A stretch of 64,000 nucleotides of DNA from Deltaproteobacteria bacterium UBA6106 (GTDB lineage Bacteria > Desulfobacterota > Syntrophorhabdia > Syntrophorhabdales > Syntrophorhabdaceae), in assembly GCA_002428485.1 (NCBI GenBank), contig DIWM01000047.1, positions 1 to 64,000 on the forward strand, read 5' to 3'. The notes under the pieces were generated by a model. The model saw nothing but the letters and a program-made list of their open reading frames with translations, did not search any database and had not been told where the DNA came from. The position numbers and the translations under genes are program-made. Below are positions 40,953 through 49,100 of the stretch, in pieces; the stretch's first letter is position 1, and every line of letters starts with the position of its first letter.

Positions 40953-40970
40953 TATGAAAAAAATTGTCAA
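40943..40970 (-). promoter_or_regulatory. Promoter of the dehydrogenase-hydratase fusion gene
   Basis: On the minus strand TTGACA (40970-40965), a 16-bp spacer and TATACT (40948-40943). The leader to the ATG at 40795 would be about 140 nt. The remaining spacer 40971-41117 is very A/T-rich, with no gene. Confidence 0.65.
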
Positions 40971-41117
40971 GGAAAAATAATAAAAAAAGTATCATGTGAT
41001 AATACTCTATTAATACAACATATTAGATAATAGCAACAATGAACGGATACGTTTTCGATATAGTGAATATGATCAATGAGGTATATTGTTTTTATGGAAA
41101 AAGACCTAATATTTTGC

Positions 41118-41144
41118 TTGACATTTTTTTTAGTATTGTATACT
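41118..41144 (+). promoter_or_regulatory. Promoter of the GntR regulator gene
   Basis: TTGACA (41118-41123), a 15-bp spacer (short) and TATACT (41139-41144). The surrounding sequence mirrors the minus-strand promoter 150 bp away, including a T-run after the -35. Confidence 0.55.
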
Positions 41145-41151
41145 GTCGACA
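41135..41151 (+). promoter_or_regulatory. Operator-like site (GntR gene side)
   Basis: ATTGTATACTGTCGACA, exact inverted copy of 40936-40952, covering the -10 box. A partial extra copy, ATTGTATAGTATAG, lies at 41165-41178. Together they suggest autoregulation by the GntR protein encoded 41 bp downstream. Confidence 0.65.
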
Positions 41152-41191
41152 TATATAATAAAATATTGTATAGTATAGGCAGCCGGTAATT

Positions 41192-41869
41192 ATGGACAAC
41201 ACGAAAAATGATTTTCAGCCTGCATTACTTTTACACGATCAGATATTTCAGCACCTGCGTGAACAGATTATTAAAGGAAAGTTCGAAGAAGGTAAAAGGC
41301 TGAACGAAGTAAATCTGCAGAAGATGTTCAGGACGAGCCGCACCCCTATCCGCGAAGCCTTCCGCCGCCTCGAGGCGGAAGGCTTCGTAGAATTTCTCCC
41401 CCGGAAAGGGGCCTTCGTCCGGTCGATTTCGCTGGAGAATCTGAGGGAGGCTACCGAGGTAAGGGCTTCGATCGAGGGGTTGGCCATAAGACTGGCCATG
41501 CGCAATGTCACCCCTGACAACCTTACTGCGTTGGCGCAACTCCTCGAAGATATGGACGAGGCATACAAGAGACGCAACATTGAACGATACACAGTGCTCC
41601 ACTTCCGTTTCCACAGGTACATCGTAGAAATGAGCAGAAACCAAACCCTTCTGCGCCTCTATGTGAGCATAACAGAGCCATTTGTGACGAACCGGATCAC
41701 GTCGATGTACTTTAAGAAGCTGCCGGGCTATAAAAAGGTGAGCCATCGTAAGATATATGAGCTCCTTGCGTCAGGCAAGGAATCAAAGGCAAACCGTTTG
41801 ATAGAGCAGCACATCATGAACTTGCTCAATTCGATCGACCCGCCCCTGAAGAAAGCGGAGAAAGAGTGA
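41192..41869 (+). CDS. GntR-family transcriptional regulator, FCD subfamily
   Basis: DNA-binding regulator, 225 residues: N-terminal winged helix-turn-helix (LREQIIKGKFEEGKRLNEV near residue 26, then FRTSRTPIREAFRRLEAEGFV) and a C-terminal helical FCD domain that binds carboxylates or acyl compounds, often with a metal through Asp/His residues (YTVLHFRFHRYIVEMSRN, SHRKIYELLASGKE). It likely senses an organic acid or acyl-CoA and represses itself and the facing fusion gene through the shared sites at 40936 and 41135. Related sequence before the CoA-transferase genes hints at a wider regulon. Confidence 0.9.
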   Translation: MDNTKNDFQPALLLHDQIFQHLREQIIKGKFEEGKRLNEVNLQKMFRTSRTPIREAFRRLEAEGFVEFLPRKGAFVRSISLENLREATEVRASIEGLAIRLAMRNVTPDNLTALAQLLEDMDEAYKRRNIERYTVLHFRFHRYIVEMSRNQTLLRLYVSITEPFVTNRITSMYFKKLPGYKKVSHRKIYELLASGKESKANRLIEQHIMNLLNSIDPPLKKAEKE

Positions 41870-41936
41870 TACAAGCGCCGTGCTCTCAGAAATTGTTCTG
41901 GTGCACAAGACGATAAATTTATTTCTGAAAATTAGC

Positions 41937-41965
41937 TTGACATGGAAAATGCGCTTTGCTAATAT
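41937..41965 (+). promoter_or_regulatory. Sigma-70-type promoter of the acyl-CoA dehydrogenase gene
   Basis: TTGACA (41937-41942), 17-bp spacer, TAATAT (41960-41965): near-consensus. It is 48 bp before the ATG at 42014. No copy of the GTATACTGTCGACA operator overlaps it, so it may be outside the GntR regulon. Confidence 0.75.
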
Positions 41966-42013
41966 TAGCTTGTTCTTTGTTTCACAATACCGCAAGGAAA
42001 GGAGAAAAAAGCT

Positions 42014-43174
42014 ATGGATTTTAAGATTTCTGATGAACTTGAATCAATGCGCAAAATGGCGTACGACTTTGCAGTGAAGAATGTCAAACCCACAATGGAA
42101 GAAGACGAGAAGGAACATAAGTTTCGTCCGGAAATCCTGAAGAAGATGGGCGACCAGGGCATGTTTGCATGTATTGCGCCTGAAAAGTTCGGCGGACTGG
42201 GACTCGAGGAAGGCAATATGGCTGCGACGCTTATGGCCACGGAGTTTGCCAGAGTGAGCCCATCCTGGGGTCTTCCTTTCAACGTTCAGATGAACGGTCC
42301 CCAGAATGTCCTGCTGAAATTCGGAACCGAAGCGCAGAAAGAGCAGTTCCTCCCTGGATTGATAGCAGGAACAAGCGGCGGCTGCTTCGCGATTACAGAG
42401 CCGAACTCAGGCTCGGACGTTGCCAGCATGAAGACAACAGCAGTAGAGGTTGATGATGGTTTCATCCTCAACGGCACCAAAACATGGATATCCGGTATAC
42501 CCTATTGCGGATGCGGGGTTGTATATGCCATGACGGACAAGGCTGCAAAGCATAAAGGCATGTCGGCATTTTTTATCGATTTTAATACCCCCGGTGTTGT
42601 CCAGAGGGCCATTACCTCAAAGCTCGGCCTCTTCTGCGCCCCGACCGGCGAGATATTCTTTGAAGAAGCAAAGGTCCCGAAGAGCGCTCTCGTTGGAAAG
42701 CTCGGACAGGGCTTTGCGATCTGTATGAACATGCTCAATTTCACACGGTTGAGCTCTGCCGCACGGGCAGTCGGCGTGGCCCAGAGCTGTATCGAAGAAG
42801 CATGCAAATACGCAAACGAGAGGGAACAGTTCGGCCAGCCTATCGGGCAGTTCCAGATGGTCCAGGAGCAGATCGGAAGAATGTCCGTGGAGCACGAGGC
42901 GGCAAAGCTTCTGCTTCTCAGGTGCGCCTGGCAGAAAGATCAGGGGATAAACAATACCCTTGAGACCTCTATGGCAAAATACTATTGCGCAGAGTCGGCA
43001 AATTTCTGTGCATCCGAGGCTGTGAAGATATTCGGTTCCTACGGTTTCTCCTCTGAGTATCCCGTTGAGAGGTTCATGAGGGATGCGAAGTCTTACCAGA
43101 TAGTTGAAGGGACATCGAACGTTCAGAAGATGATCATTGCCCAGTTTGCACTGGGGTACAGAAAGGATAGATAG
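42014..43174 (+). CDS. Acyl-CoA dehydrogenase
   Basis: FAD-dependent acyl-CoA dehydrogenase, 386 residues, usual length, forming enoyl-CoA. FAD-binding block is EPNSGSDVASMKTT near residue 126 and TWISG near 153. The catalytic Glu is in YQIVEGTSNVQKMI near 365. AAGGAGA precedes ATG 42014. It is followed by the biotin carrier after 20 bp and the activase after another 14 bp. Electron-transfer flavoprotein genes are not in the window. Confidence 0.93.
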   Translation: MDFKISDELESMRKMAYDFAVKNVKPTMEEDEKEHKFRPEILKKMGDQGMFACIAPEKFGGLGLEEGNMAATLMATEFARVSPSWGLPFNVQMNGPQNVLLKFGTEAQKEQFLPGLIAGTSGGCFAITEPNSGSDVASMKTTAVEVDDGFILNGTKTWISGIPYCGCGVVYAMTDKAAKHKGMSAFFIDFNTPGVVQRAITSKLGLFCAPTGEIFFEEAKVPKSALVGKLGQGFAICMNMLNFTRLSSAARAVGVAQSCIEEACKYANEREQFGQPIGQFQMVQEQIGRMSVEHEAAKLLLLRCAWQKDQGINNTLETSMAKYYCAESANFCASEAVKIFGSYGFSSEYPVERFMRDAKSYQIVEGTSNVQKMIIAQFALGYRKDR

Positions 43175-43194
43175 TAAATCTTAAGGAGGTCTTT

Positions 43195-43410
43195 ATGGCT
43201 ACAGAAGTTACCGTTCCAATGGTTGGGAAAATAGTGGGAGTGAATGTGAAGGTTGGCGATAAGGTTGCTGAAGATGATCAGATCGCAACGCTTGAAGCGA
43301 TGAAGATGGAAATGCCCATTGTTTCACCGGCTGCCGGCGTGATCAAAGAGATCAAAGTTGTCGTAGGACAGGAAGTAGAGGCGGACGCAGTCCTCGCTAT
43401 TATTGAATAA
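43195..43410 (+). CDS. Biotin carboxyl carrier-type (biotinyl/lipoyl) domain protein
   Basis: Stand-alone carrier, 71 residues, the size of the minimal biotinyl domain. The biotinylated Lys is in EAMKMEMP near residue 35, and the flanking Gly turns of the two-fold barrel are visible (VGVNVKVGDKV, AAGVIKEIKV). AAGGAGG precedes ATG 43195. It normally shuttles carboxyl groups for an acyl-CoA carboxylase or decarboxylase (such as glutaconyl-CoA type), but no carboxyltransferase or carboxylase gene is near. Confidence 0.9.
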   Translation: MATEVTVPMVGKIVGVNVKVGDKVAEDDQIATLEAMKMEMPIVSPAAGVIKEIKVVVGQEVEADAVLAIIE

Positions 43411-43424
43411 AGGGGTGGTTAGAT

Positions 43425-44204
43425 ATGTTAGTCGCCGGAATAGACATTGGTTCTATTACAACCGAAGCCCTTCTTTTCGACAAGGAGAAGGGAATAGTTG
43501 GATATGATATTTTGCAGACAGGTGCAGATTCAAAGAAGACCGCAGAGATGGCGCTCGATAAGGTCCTTGCATATCCCGGCAAAAACATCTCTGACGTATC
43601 GTATATCGTTGCTACCGGTTGTGGAAGAAAAAGGGCATCATTTGCCAAACAGGCGATCACAGAGATTACCTGCATTGCCCGGGGTGTCAGTTACCTTTTT
43701 CCAGAAGCGCGGACGATCATCGATATCGGAGGCCAGGATACAAAAGTAATAAAGGTCGACGGAAAGGGCCGTGTTGTTGAGTTCGAGATGAACGATAAGT
43801 GCGCCGCCGGTACGGGAAGATTTATCGAGGTCATGGCAAAGGCCCTGAACGTTGAGCTCGATAGGATCGGCGACAGCTCCCTGAAACACAAGAAGGAAGT
43901 TACGATCAGCAGCATCTGTACTGTATTCGCAGAGTCAGAGGTCATATCCCTTGTCAGCGAAGGCGAAGAGCTGGAAGATATCCTCTACGGCATACACAAG
44001 GCTATAGCAGACAGGACAATGGGTCTTATCAGCAGAATTGGCGGAGCCGAAAAAGAGGTTGTTATGACAGGGGGAGTTGCAAAAAATATCGGCGTTGTGA
44101 AGGCCTTGGAGGCTGCGCTGAATATGCCTCTGAAGATTCATGTTGAACCACAGATCGTGGGTGCGCTCGGAGCTGCAATGATAGCGATCGAGAAGATCGC
44201 ATAA
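43425..44204 (+). CDS. Acyl-CoA dehydratase / benzoyl-CoA reductase activase (BadF/BcrD/HgdC family)
   Basis: ATP-dependent iron-sulfur activase, 259 residues, which injects an electron into 2-hydroxyacyl-CoA dehydratases or class I benzoyl-CoA reductases. The ASKHA phosphate loop GIDIGSITTEALLFD is near residue 5, and DIGGQDTKVIKVDG near 102. The two cluster-ligating Cys lie in NDKCAAGTGRFIEVMA near 125 and SSICTVFAESEVISL near 164, one pair per dimer. TGGVAKNIGVVKALE is the adenosine motif. No dehydratase or reductase subunit is encoded alongside, so it acts on a target elsewhere. Confidence 0.9.
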   Translation: MLVAGIDIGSITTEALLFDKEKGIVGYDILQTGADSKKTAEMALDKVLAYPGKNISDVSYIVATGCGRKRASFAKQAITEITCIARGVSYLFPEARTIIDIGGQDTKVIKVDGKGRVVEFEMNDKCAAGTGRFIEVMAKALNVELDRIGDSSLKHKKEVTISSICTVFAESEVISLVSEGEELEDILYGIHKAIADRTMGLISRIGGAEKEVVMTGGVAKNIGVVKALEAALNMPLKIHVEPQIVGALGAAMIAIEKIA

Positions 44205-44222
44205 CAAAACTCATAGGAAATT

Positions 44223-44255
44223 AAAATGGCCGGCAGATCTGCCGGCCATTTTTTT
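44223..44255 (+). terminator. Intrinsic terminator after the activase gene
   Basis: Perfect palindrome AATGGCCGGCAGA / TCTGCCGGCCATT (44225-44250) followed by a T-run to 44255. A textbook terminator for the 42-44 kb operon. Confidence 0.85.
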
Positions 44256-44286
44256 GTTCTCATCCAGGGCTATACTTATTTTCCTT

Positions 44287-44379
44287 ACACCTCACGCCTT
44301 ACGACTCACGAAGGTTTTGCTGGCATCCAGTATCGAGCATCCAGCATCTGTTTTGCTATGAGCCATGAACTATGAGCCG
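44287..44379. repeat. Three word-like repeat families in one spacer
   Basis: TTACG family (CTCACGCCTTACGACTCACG, 44291-44310), CATCCAGTATC family (44323-44348) and CTATGAGC family (44355-44379) stand side by side just beyond the 3' end of the minus-strand TRAP permease. They show that different families insert at the same kind of place. Confidence 0.55.
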
Positions 44380-44385
44380 CCTTTC

Positions 44386-46371
44386 TCATGCCGCCGTATG
44401 TACGGGTCCCGTTCCTCCTTTTCTCAGCTTCTGCATGATGATCACAAGTGCGAGGCATACAAAACCGGCAACGTCTCCCATACGGGATGGGTAGACGAAT
44501 GCGAGCGCGCCGATAATGATGATTACCCGTTCCATGACGTTCGACCTCTTCAACAACCAGCCTGAGCAGCCAGAGGCGAGCATCCCGATACCGATAAATG
44601 CGGCGATGATCGTCCAGATTCCGGCAGCTATGCCTATCCCTTCCCAGTGAAGAAGAAGCGCCCGGCCTGCAGGAAGAACGGTAAAAACAAAGGGCATAAG
44701 AAAGGCCGTGATGGTATATTTCCATGCCATAAATGTTGTTTTGTACGGGTCACCTCCGGTGATTGCCGCTGCGGCAAAGGGCGACAGGGCAGTCGGCGGG
44801 GATACTTCGGAGAGAAGGGCATAATAAAAGATGAACATATGCGCGGCGTATTCTGGAACGCCAAGCTGCGTAAGCGCAGGCGCCGCGATGACGGCTGCGA
44901 TAATATATGTTGCGGTTATCGGGACGGCCAGCCCGATGATCCACAGGAGGACGCCGGTAAAGAGTGCCGTGACCAGAAGGTTCCCCCCCGCGTAGCTGAT
45001 AATGATCGAAGACAGTTTCAGGCCGAGCCCGGTGAGGCTGACTATCCCTACGATGATGCCCGCTGACGCGCAGATCGCGGCAACGTTAAGGACGGTGAGG
45101 GAGCCCTGCTTCAGTGCCTCAATAATTTTAGGTACTGTGAACCATGTTTCCCTGCGAATAAAACAGGAGAAAAAGCAGGTCAGGATCGCGGCGAAGACGG
45201 CTACCTGCGGAGTGTACCCCCTTACAAGGAATGCCACTATGGCGATGAGCGGGAGAAAGTGATACCAGTACATCTTGGTTAGTTCTTTCAGGGTGTGTTT
45301 TTTCTCTATCTCAACTGTCTTCAAGGCAAATTTTTTCGCGTCCAGTTCAACCATGATGAGAAGTCCCCAGTAATAGAGCGCGGCGGGTATGAGGGCCAGC
45401 AGTATGACGTCAACGTAGCTGATCCTCAGGAATTCAGCGATAAGGAATGCTGCCGCACCCATAACCGGCGGGGTCGTGATCGCACCCATGCCGCCTGCAG
45501 CAAGGAAACCCCCTGCGCTGTTCTTGTCGTACCCTGACTTTTGAAGCATCGGGTACGCGACGGAGCCGATGGCGACGGTATTCGCTACGCCGGAGCCGGA
45601 AGCCATTGCAAGGAGATAGGAGGTGAATATCACGGCGCGCCCTGCGGCTGTGGGTTTTCTCCCCATTGCGGTAAAGGCGAAGTCAACATAGAACTTCCCT
45701 GCGCCCGATACGGTGAGAAAGGCGCCGAATATGCAGAACATGATGATGATCGTTGAACAGACATCGATGGGGACGCCAAAGATACCTTCAAATGTCATAT
45801 ACATATGGCCGACAATGCGCTCCAGGTCGTATCCCCTGTGAGTCCACGGGGAAGGGAGCGATGGCCCGATGTATGCGTATACGAGAAAGACAATGCACGT
45901 AATGGGCATGATCCAGCCGGAGCTTCTCCGCGTAGCTTCCAGTATGAGCACAATAAATAGTATCCCGAGGATCATATCCCATCGTTCGGGCGTTACCGCC
46001 CGATAGATGAAATCCTCAAAATCAACAAGCATGTAGATGATACATGCGAGGGAAAGGAGCGACAGGATCACATCGAATACATTGATCTTCCCTTTGAACC
46101 TTTTTGCAATAGGGTAATAGAGAAAGGAGATGGCAAGCAGGAATGCCACATGGACGCCCCTTACGATCTGTGTCGTCAGCGGGACAACCGCTTCGTATAT
46201 CGCAAAGAGGGACATGATAACGGCGAGAACGGTGATGACGATATTCCAGAACCCCTTCACCTTCCGGGTAACGCCTTCTTCCTCTTCAATAAGCTCTTCC
46301 AGTTTTTTCTTTTGTTCCTCGGTAAGTGCATCCATTGCCTTATCTACCGATGGAATATCTTTATCAGCCAT
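44386..46371 (-). CDS. TRAP transporter fused permease (4TM/12TM)
   Basis: Fused DctQ-DctM-type permease, 661 residues, about 16-18 hydrophobic segments. The N-terminal acidic cytoplasmic stretch (EEQKKKLEELIEEEEG) precedes the small-subunit part, and the large-subunit core has GSGVANTVAIGSVAYPMLQKSGYDKNSAGGF near residue 265. The fused architecture is normal for TAXI-type TRAP systems, and the TAXI receptor and DUF1850 genes are directly upstream, so the three form a complete transporter operon. Confidence 0.92.
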   Translation of the reverse strand: MADKDIPSVDKAMDALTEEQKKKLEELIEEEEGVTRKVKGFWNIVITVLAVIMSLFAIYEAVVPLTTQIVRGVHVAFLLAISFLYYPIAKRFKGKINVFDVILSLLSLACIIYMLVDFEDFIYRAVTPERWDMILGILFIVLILEATRRSSGWIMPITCIVFLVYAYIGPSLPSPWTHRGYDLERIVGHMYMTFEGIFGVPIDVCSTIIIMFCIFGAFLTVSGAGKFYVDFAFTAMGRKPTAAGRAVIFTSYLLAMASGSGVANTVAIGSVAYPMLQKSGYDKNSAGGFLAAGGMGAITTPPVMGAAAFLIAEFLRISYVDVILLALIPAALYYWGLLIMVELDAKKFALKTVEIEKKHTLKELTKMYWYHFLPLIAIVAFLVRGYTPQVAVFAAILTCFFSCFIRRETWFTVPKIIEALKQGSLTVLNVAAICASAGIIVGIVSLTGLGLKLSSIIISYAGGNLLVTALFTGVLLWIIGLAVPITATYIIAAVIAAPALTQLGVPEYAAHMFIFYYALLSEVSPPTALSPFAAAAITGGDPYKTTFMAWKYTITAFLMPFVFTVLPAGRALLLHWEGIGIAAGIWTIIAAFIGIGMLASGCSGWLLKRSNVMERVIIIIGALAFVYPSRMGDVAGFVCLALVIIMQKLRKGGTGPVHTAA

Positions 46372-46373
46372 AG

Positions 46374-46850
46374 TTACCTCCGCAAAGTATATATGAGTTG
46401 CAGTAAGAGAGGTTGTTGCACCAATCTTATGTGTATGCTTGTATGCTCGTCGTGTAGGGTTGCAAAAGGTATGGTGTCGCCATGGACAGACAGCGAATGT
46501 CCGCCCACACTGCCTTTCGGGATCGAAAACTCTTTTATAGCCCCTTTCACGTTCTGTTCTTCTTTTGAAGCAATGCCAAAATATTCAAGAGCCGCGTCGC
46601 TTGATGCGACACTGAAAATTTCGAAGTATCCGTTTTCCACTCTTAATCTTTCGGTAACAGGTACTCCGTACATTGAGTGGGTATAACGGAGCGTAATAAC
46701 GTCACCGCGCGAAACGCGGTATGAAGGCCCTTTATCTCCGATCTCCAGTATTTGGACCTTGATCAGTAATCCGGCAAAGACAGCAATACTTATACAGAGC
46801 AAAAGACACAGGAGGAATTTGATCCTCCTGTGTCTTGATGGTGCTTTCAA
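46374..46850 (-). CDS. DUF1850 domain protein of TAXI-TRAP system
   Basis: Small protein, 158 residues with a signal-anchor (about 11-29) after a basic RHRRIKF N-terminus, then a beta-rich DUF1850 domain (ITLRYTHSMYGVPVTERLRVENG). DUF1850 genes commonly neighbour TAXI receptors and fused permeases; the role is unassigned. The start is TTG 46850, which overlaps the TAXI stop as TTGA, so it is translationally coupled. The first codons also form a strong hairpin with a T-run, described separately. Confidence 0.85.
   Translation of the reverse strand: MKAPSRHRRIKFLLCLLLCISIAVFAGLLIKVQILEIGDKGPSYRVSRGDVITLRYTHSMYGVPVTERLRVENGYFEIFSVASSDAALEYFGIASKEEQNVKGAIKEFSIPKGSVGGHSLSVHGDTIPFATLHDEHTSIHIRLVQQPLLLQLIYTLRR
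46805..46834 (-). terminator. Attenuator-like hairpin inside the start of the DUF1850 gene
   Basis: Twelve-bp perfect arms GACACAGGAGGA / TCCTCCTGTGTC with a 6-nt loop, followed by TTTTG on the minus strand, within codons 5-15 of the DUF1850 gene. It contains an AGGAGG that the hairpin would hide. It could limit transcription into the permease genes. Confidence 0.6.
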
Positions 46851-47860
46851 ACGGGGACGTTAATCCCTTTTTCCTTGAAGTACTTTGCCGCGCCTTTATG
46901 ATAAGGAACTGCCTTGCTTGCACCGCCGTCTTTCAGGTTGATGTGAAGTGCCTCTTTGTGGATGGCGGCAAGTTCCTTCAGGTGTTCGAACATGGTCTTG
47001 ACAATATCATATGCGAGTTTCTCGTCCATATCCTGGTGGCACATGAGCAAGTTGCCTACCGCGGCGACTTGTGTGTCATATTCTATTCCGGTATATACCT
47101 TCTTGGGGATCATCGATGGATAGTAAACGGGCCCGTATTTTCCGGTCATCTTAGGGATAAGGTCCTCGTGTCCGACGAGCATCATCTTTACTCCCGGCGA
47201 GGCGGAAAGATCAAGGACAGAAGACGTCGGGACGCCGCCGTCCCAGAAATAGGCGTCGATCTTGCCGTCTTTCAATGCGCCGGCGGACTCGCCCGCACCA
47301 AGCCTGTCCTTCTTGATGTCTTTATCAGGATCTACGCCGCCTGCTTCGAGAACTCTCCGTGCCTTTACCTCGGTCCCGCTCCCGGGTGAGCCGGTGGATA
47401 CCCTTTTGCCCTTCAGGTCGGCAACTTTTTTGATGCCCTTTCCTTCCAACGTTACGACGTGCATGAGGTTGGGATACAAGACTGACAGGGTCCTCAAAGG
47501 AAGCGGCTTGCCTTTGAAGTTGCCAAGGCCCTTAAATGCGTCATAGCCGGTATCCGCCATGATGAGGCCCATATCGGACTTCTTCGCGTTGATGAGTTTG
47601 CAGTTATCGACAGATGCCGCGGTAACCTCTGCTGCTGCCTCAACGCCGGCATATTTTGTGAGGATGCTCGCAAGGCCGCCGCCGATGACAAAATAAACGC
47701 CGCCCATGCCGCCCGTTGCGATCGATATCCTCTTTTTACCCTGGGCAAAAACATTCCCCGCATTACCAAGCAGAGCGATACCGCCAAGTGCCGATGTGAG
47801 CTTCAAAAAATCCCTTCTCTTAATATCCTTATTCCCCTCCAACAACCGATCAAATTTCAT
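46847..47860 (-). CDS. TAXI-family TRAP transporter solute-binding protein, Tat signal
   Basis: Periplasmic receptor, 337 residues, of the TAXI family. It has a twin-arginine signal: KRRDFLKLTSALGGIALLG near residue 14 with a VFAQG cleavage region. TAXI hallmarks are SIATGGMGGVYFVIGGGLA near 46 and GKRVSTGSPGSGTEVKA near 150. AAGGAGG precedes the ATG at 47860. Ligands of the family are often glutamate-like or other carboxylates. A 17-bp-spaced promoter is upstream. Confidence 0.93.
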   Translation of the reverse strand: MKFDRLLEGNKDIKRRDFLKLTSALGGIALLGNAGNVFAQGKKRISIATGGMGGVYFVIGGGLASILTKYAGVEAAAEVTAASVDNCKLINAKKSDMGLIMADTGYDAFKGLGNFKGKPLPLRTLSVLYPNLMHVVTLEGKGIKKVADLKGKRVSTGSPGSGTEVKARRVLEAGGVDPDKDIKKDRLGAGESAGALKDGKIDAYFWDGGVPTSSVLDLSASPGVKMMLVGHEDLIPKMTGKYGPVYYPSMIPKKVYTGIEYDTQVAAVGNLLMCHQDMDEKLAYDIVKTMFEHLKELAAIHKEALHINLKDGGASKAVPYHKGAAKYFKEKGINVPV

Positions 47861-47920
47861 TCTGCCCTCCTTAAGAATGAGTTATAAAAAATCTGTGTGA
47901 ATTTTTTCCCGAACATTCCC

Positions 47921-47949
47921 ATCTTATGGCATTCAATAGTTGTTGTCAA
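47921..47949 (-). promoter_or_regulatory. Promoter of the TAXI-TRAP operon
   Basis: On the minus strand TTGACA (47949-47944), 17-bp spacer, TAAGAT (47926-47921), about 60 bp before the receptor start. Confidence 0.7.
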
Positions 47950-47993
47950 CTTTTTTCTTAACCGTTAAAGAAATCCCATTATATATAAAAACC

Positions 47994-48045
47994 TTGACAA
48001 ACTGAGTGCGTAAAAGCGATATATTTGTAAACAAAATTGTATACA
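47994..48045 (+). promoter_or_regulatory. CoA-transferase promoter region with GntR-type operator-like sites
   Basis: TTGACA at 47994-47999; a -10 candidate GATATA at 48018-48023. Directly downstream TTTGTAAACAAA (48024-48035) abuts ATTGTATACA (48036-48045), which shares its first nine bases with the sites flanking the GntR spacer. It suggests shared control with the fusion gene. Confidence 0.5.
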
Positions 48046-48109
48046 CTGAATATGCTGGAAACAAAGATACCGCAAACCGATTACATCCAACAGCAAGGAG
48101 AAATGAAAA

Positions 48110-49087
48110 ATGAACAATTATCATGAGATAGCTGAGAAGTTGATGAGTCTTGAGGAGGCGGTCAAAAGGTTCATCAACGATGGCAGCCAGATCGCCATCG
48201 GGGGATTTACCATTGTACGAAATCCTATGGCTATCGCCTATGAGATTATCAGGCAGGGAATAAAAGATATACACCTCGTGTGCCACTCGCACGGGCAGGC
48301 GCTCGATGTGCTGATAGGCGCAGGATGCGTAAAGCGGCTGGAGATAGCATACGGCGGCAACGGAAGGTACGCGCCGACCTGCATCAGGTTTAAAAAGGCG
48401 ATCCAGAGGGGTGAGATCCAGTTCGAGGACTATTCCAACTATCAGATGACCTTAAGGTTTCTTGCCGGGGCCCTGGGTGTCCCCTTTATGCTGACAAAAT
48501 CAGGTCTTGGTTCAGATCTTCTCAACAATGAAGGTTTTCCGCAAGAGATAAGGAAAGAGCCGAAGGTGGCAAATAAAAAATTTGCCGTCATGCAAAATCC
48601 ATTTAACGAAGAAGATGATAAAGTGGTGCTCCTGCCGGCCCTTACCCCTGACGTTGCGCTCATTCATGCACAGTATGTGGGCGAAGACGGAACGGTCCGC
48701 ATAAAAGGGCTCACCTTCGCCGATATCGAACAGGCAAAATCGGCCGATGTTGTTATCGTGACCTGCGAAGAGATCGTACCGCGCTCGTTTATCAGGCTTG
48801 ACCCTGACCAGAATACGCTCCCCCCGTTCTTTGTTGACGCTATCGTGAAAGTCCCTTACGGCGCCCACCCGACGGGATGCTACACCTTCTACGACTATGA
48901 CCCGAAACACCTGAACCTCTATAAAAAGGTTGCTGAAGATGACAGGCTCTTCAAGGAATACCTTGACGAATGGGTATACGGTGTTTCGTCCTATGATGAA
49001 TATCTCAATAAGGTTGGTACAGAAAATCTGCTTAAGATAAAGGCGAACCCAGTTTTTGGATACGCAGTAGGCCTGGACAGGAAATAA
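48110..49087 (+). CDS. CoA-transferase family I, subunit A
   Basis: Alpha subunit of a two-subunit class I CoA-transferase (glutaconate/3-oxoacid type), 325 residues. Visible blocks are DGSQIAIGGFTIVRNPMAIA near residue 22 and the DVALIHAQYVGEDGTVRIKG segment near 180. AAGGAG is upstream of ATG 48110. Subunit B starts 13 bp after it. It transfers CoA between acyl-CoA and a free acid, saving ATP; the partner acids are unknown. Confidence 0.9.
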   Translation: MNNYHEIAEKLMSLEEAVKRFINDGSQIAIGGFTIVRNPMAIAYEIIRQGIKDIHLVCHSHGQALDVLIGAGCVKRLEIAYGGNGRYAPTCIRFKKAIQRGEIQFEDYSNYQMTLRFLAGALGVPFMLTKSGLGSDLLNNEGFPQEIRKEPKVANKKFAVMQNPFNEEDDKVVLLPALTPDVALIHAQYVGEDGTVRIKGLTFADIEQAKSADVVIVTCEEIVPRSFIRLDPDQNTLPPFFVDAIVKVPYGAHPTGCYTFYDYDPKHLNLYKKVAEDDRLFKEYLDEWVYGVSSYDEYLNKVGTENLLKIKANPVFGYAVGLDRK

Positions 49088-49100
49088 GGGAGGTTGCACG

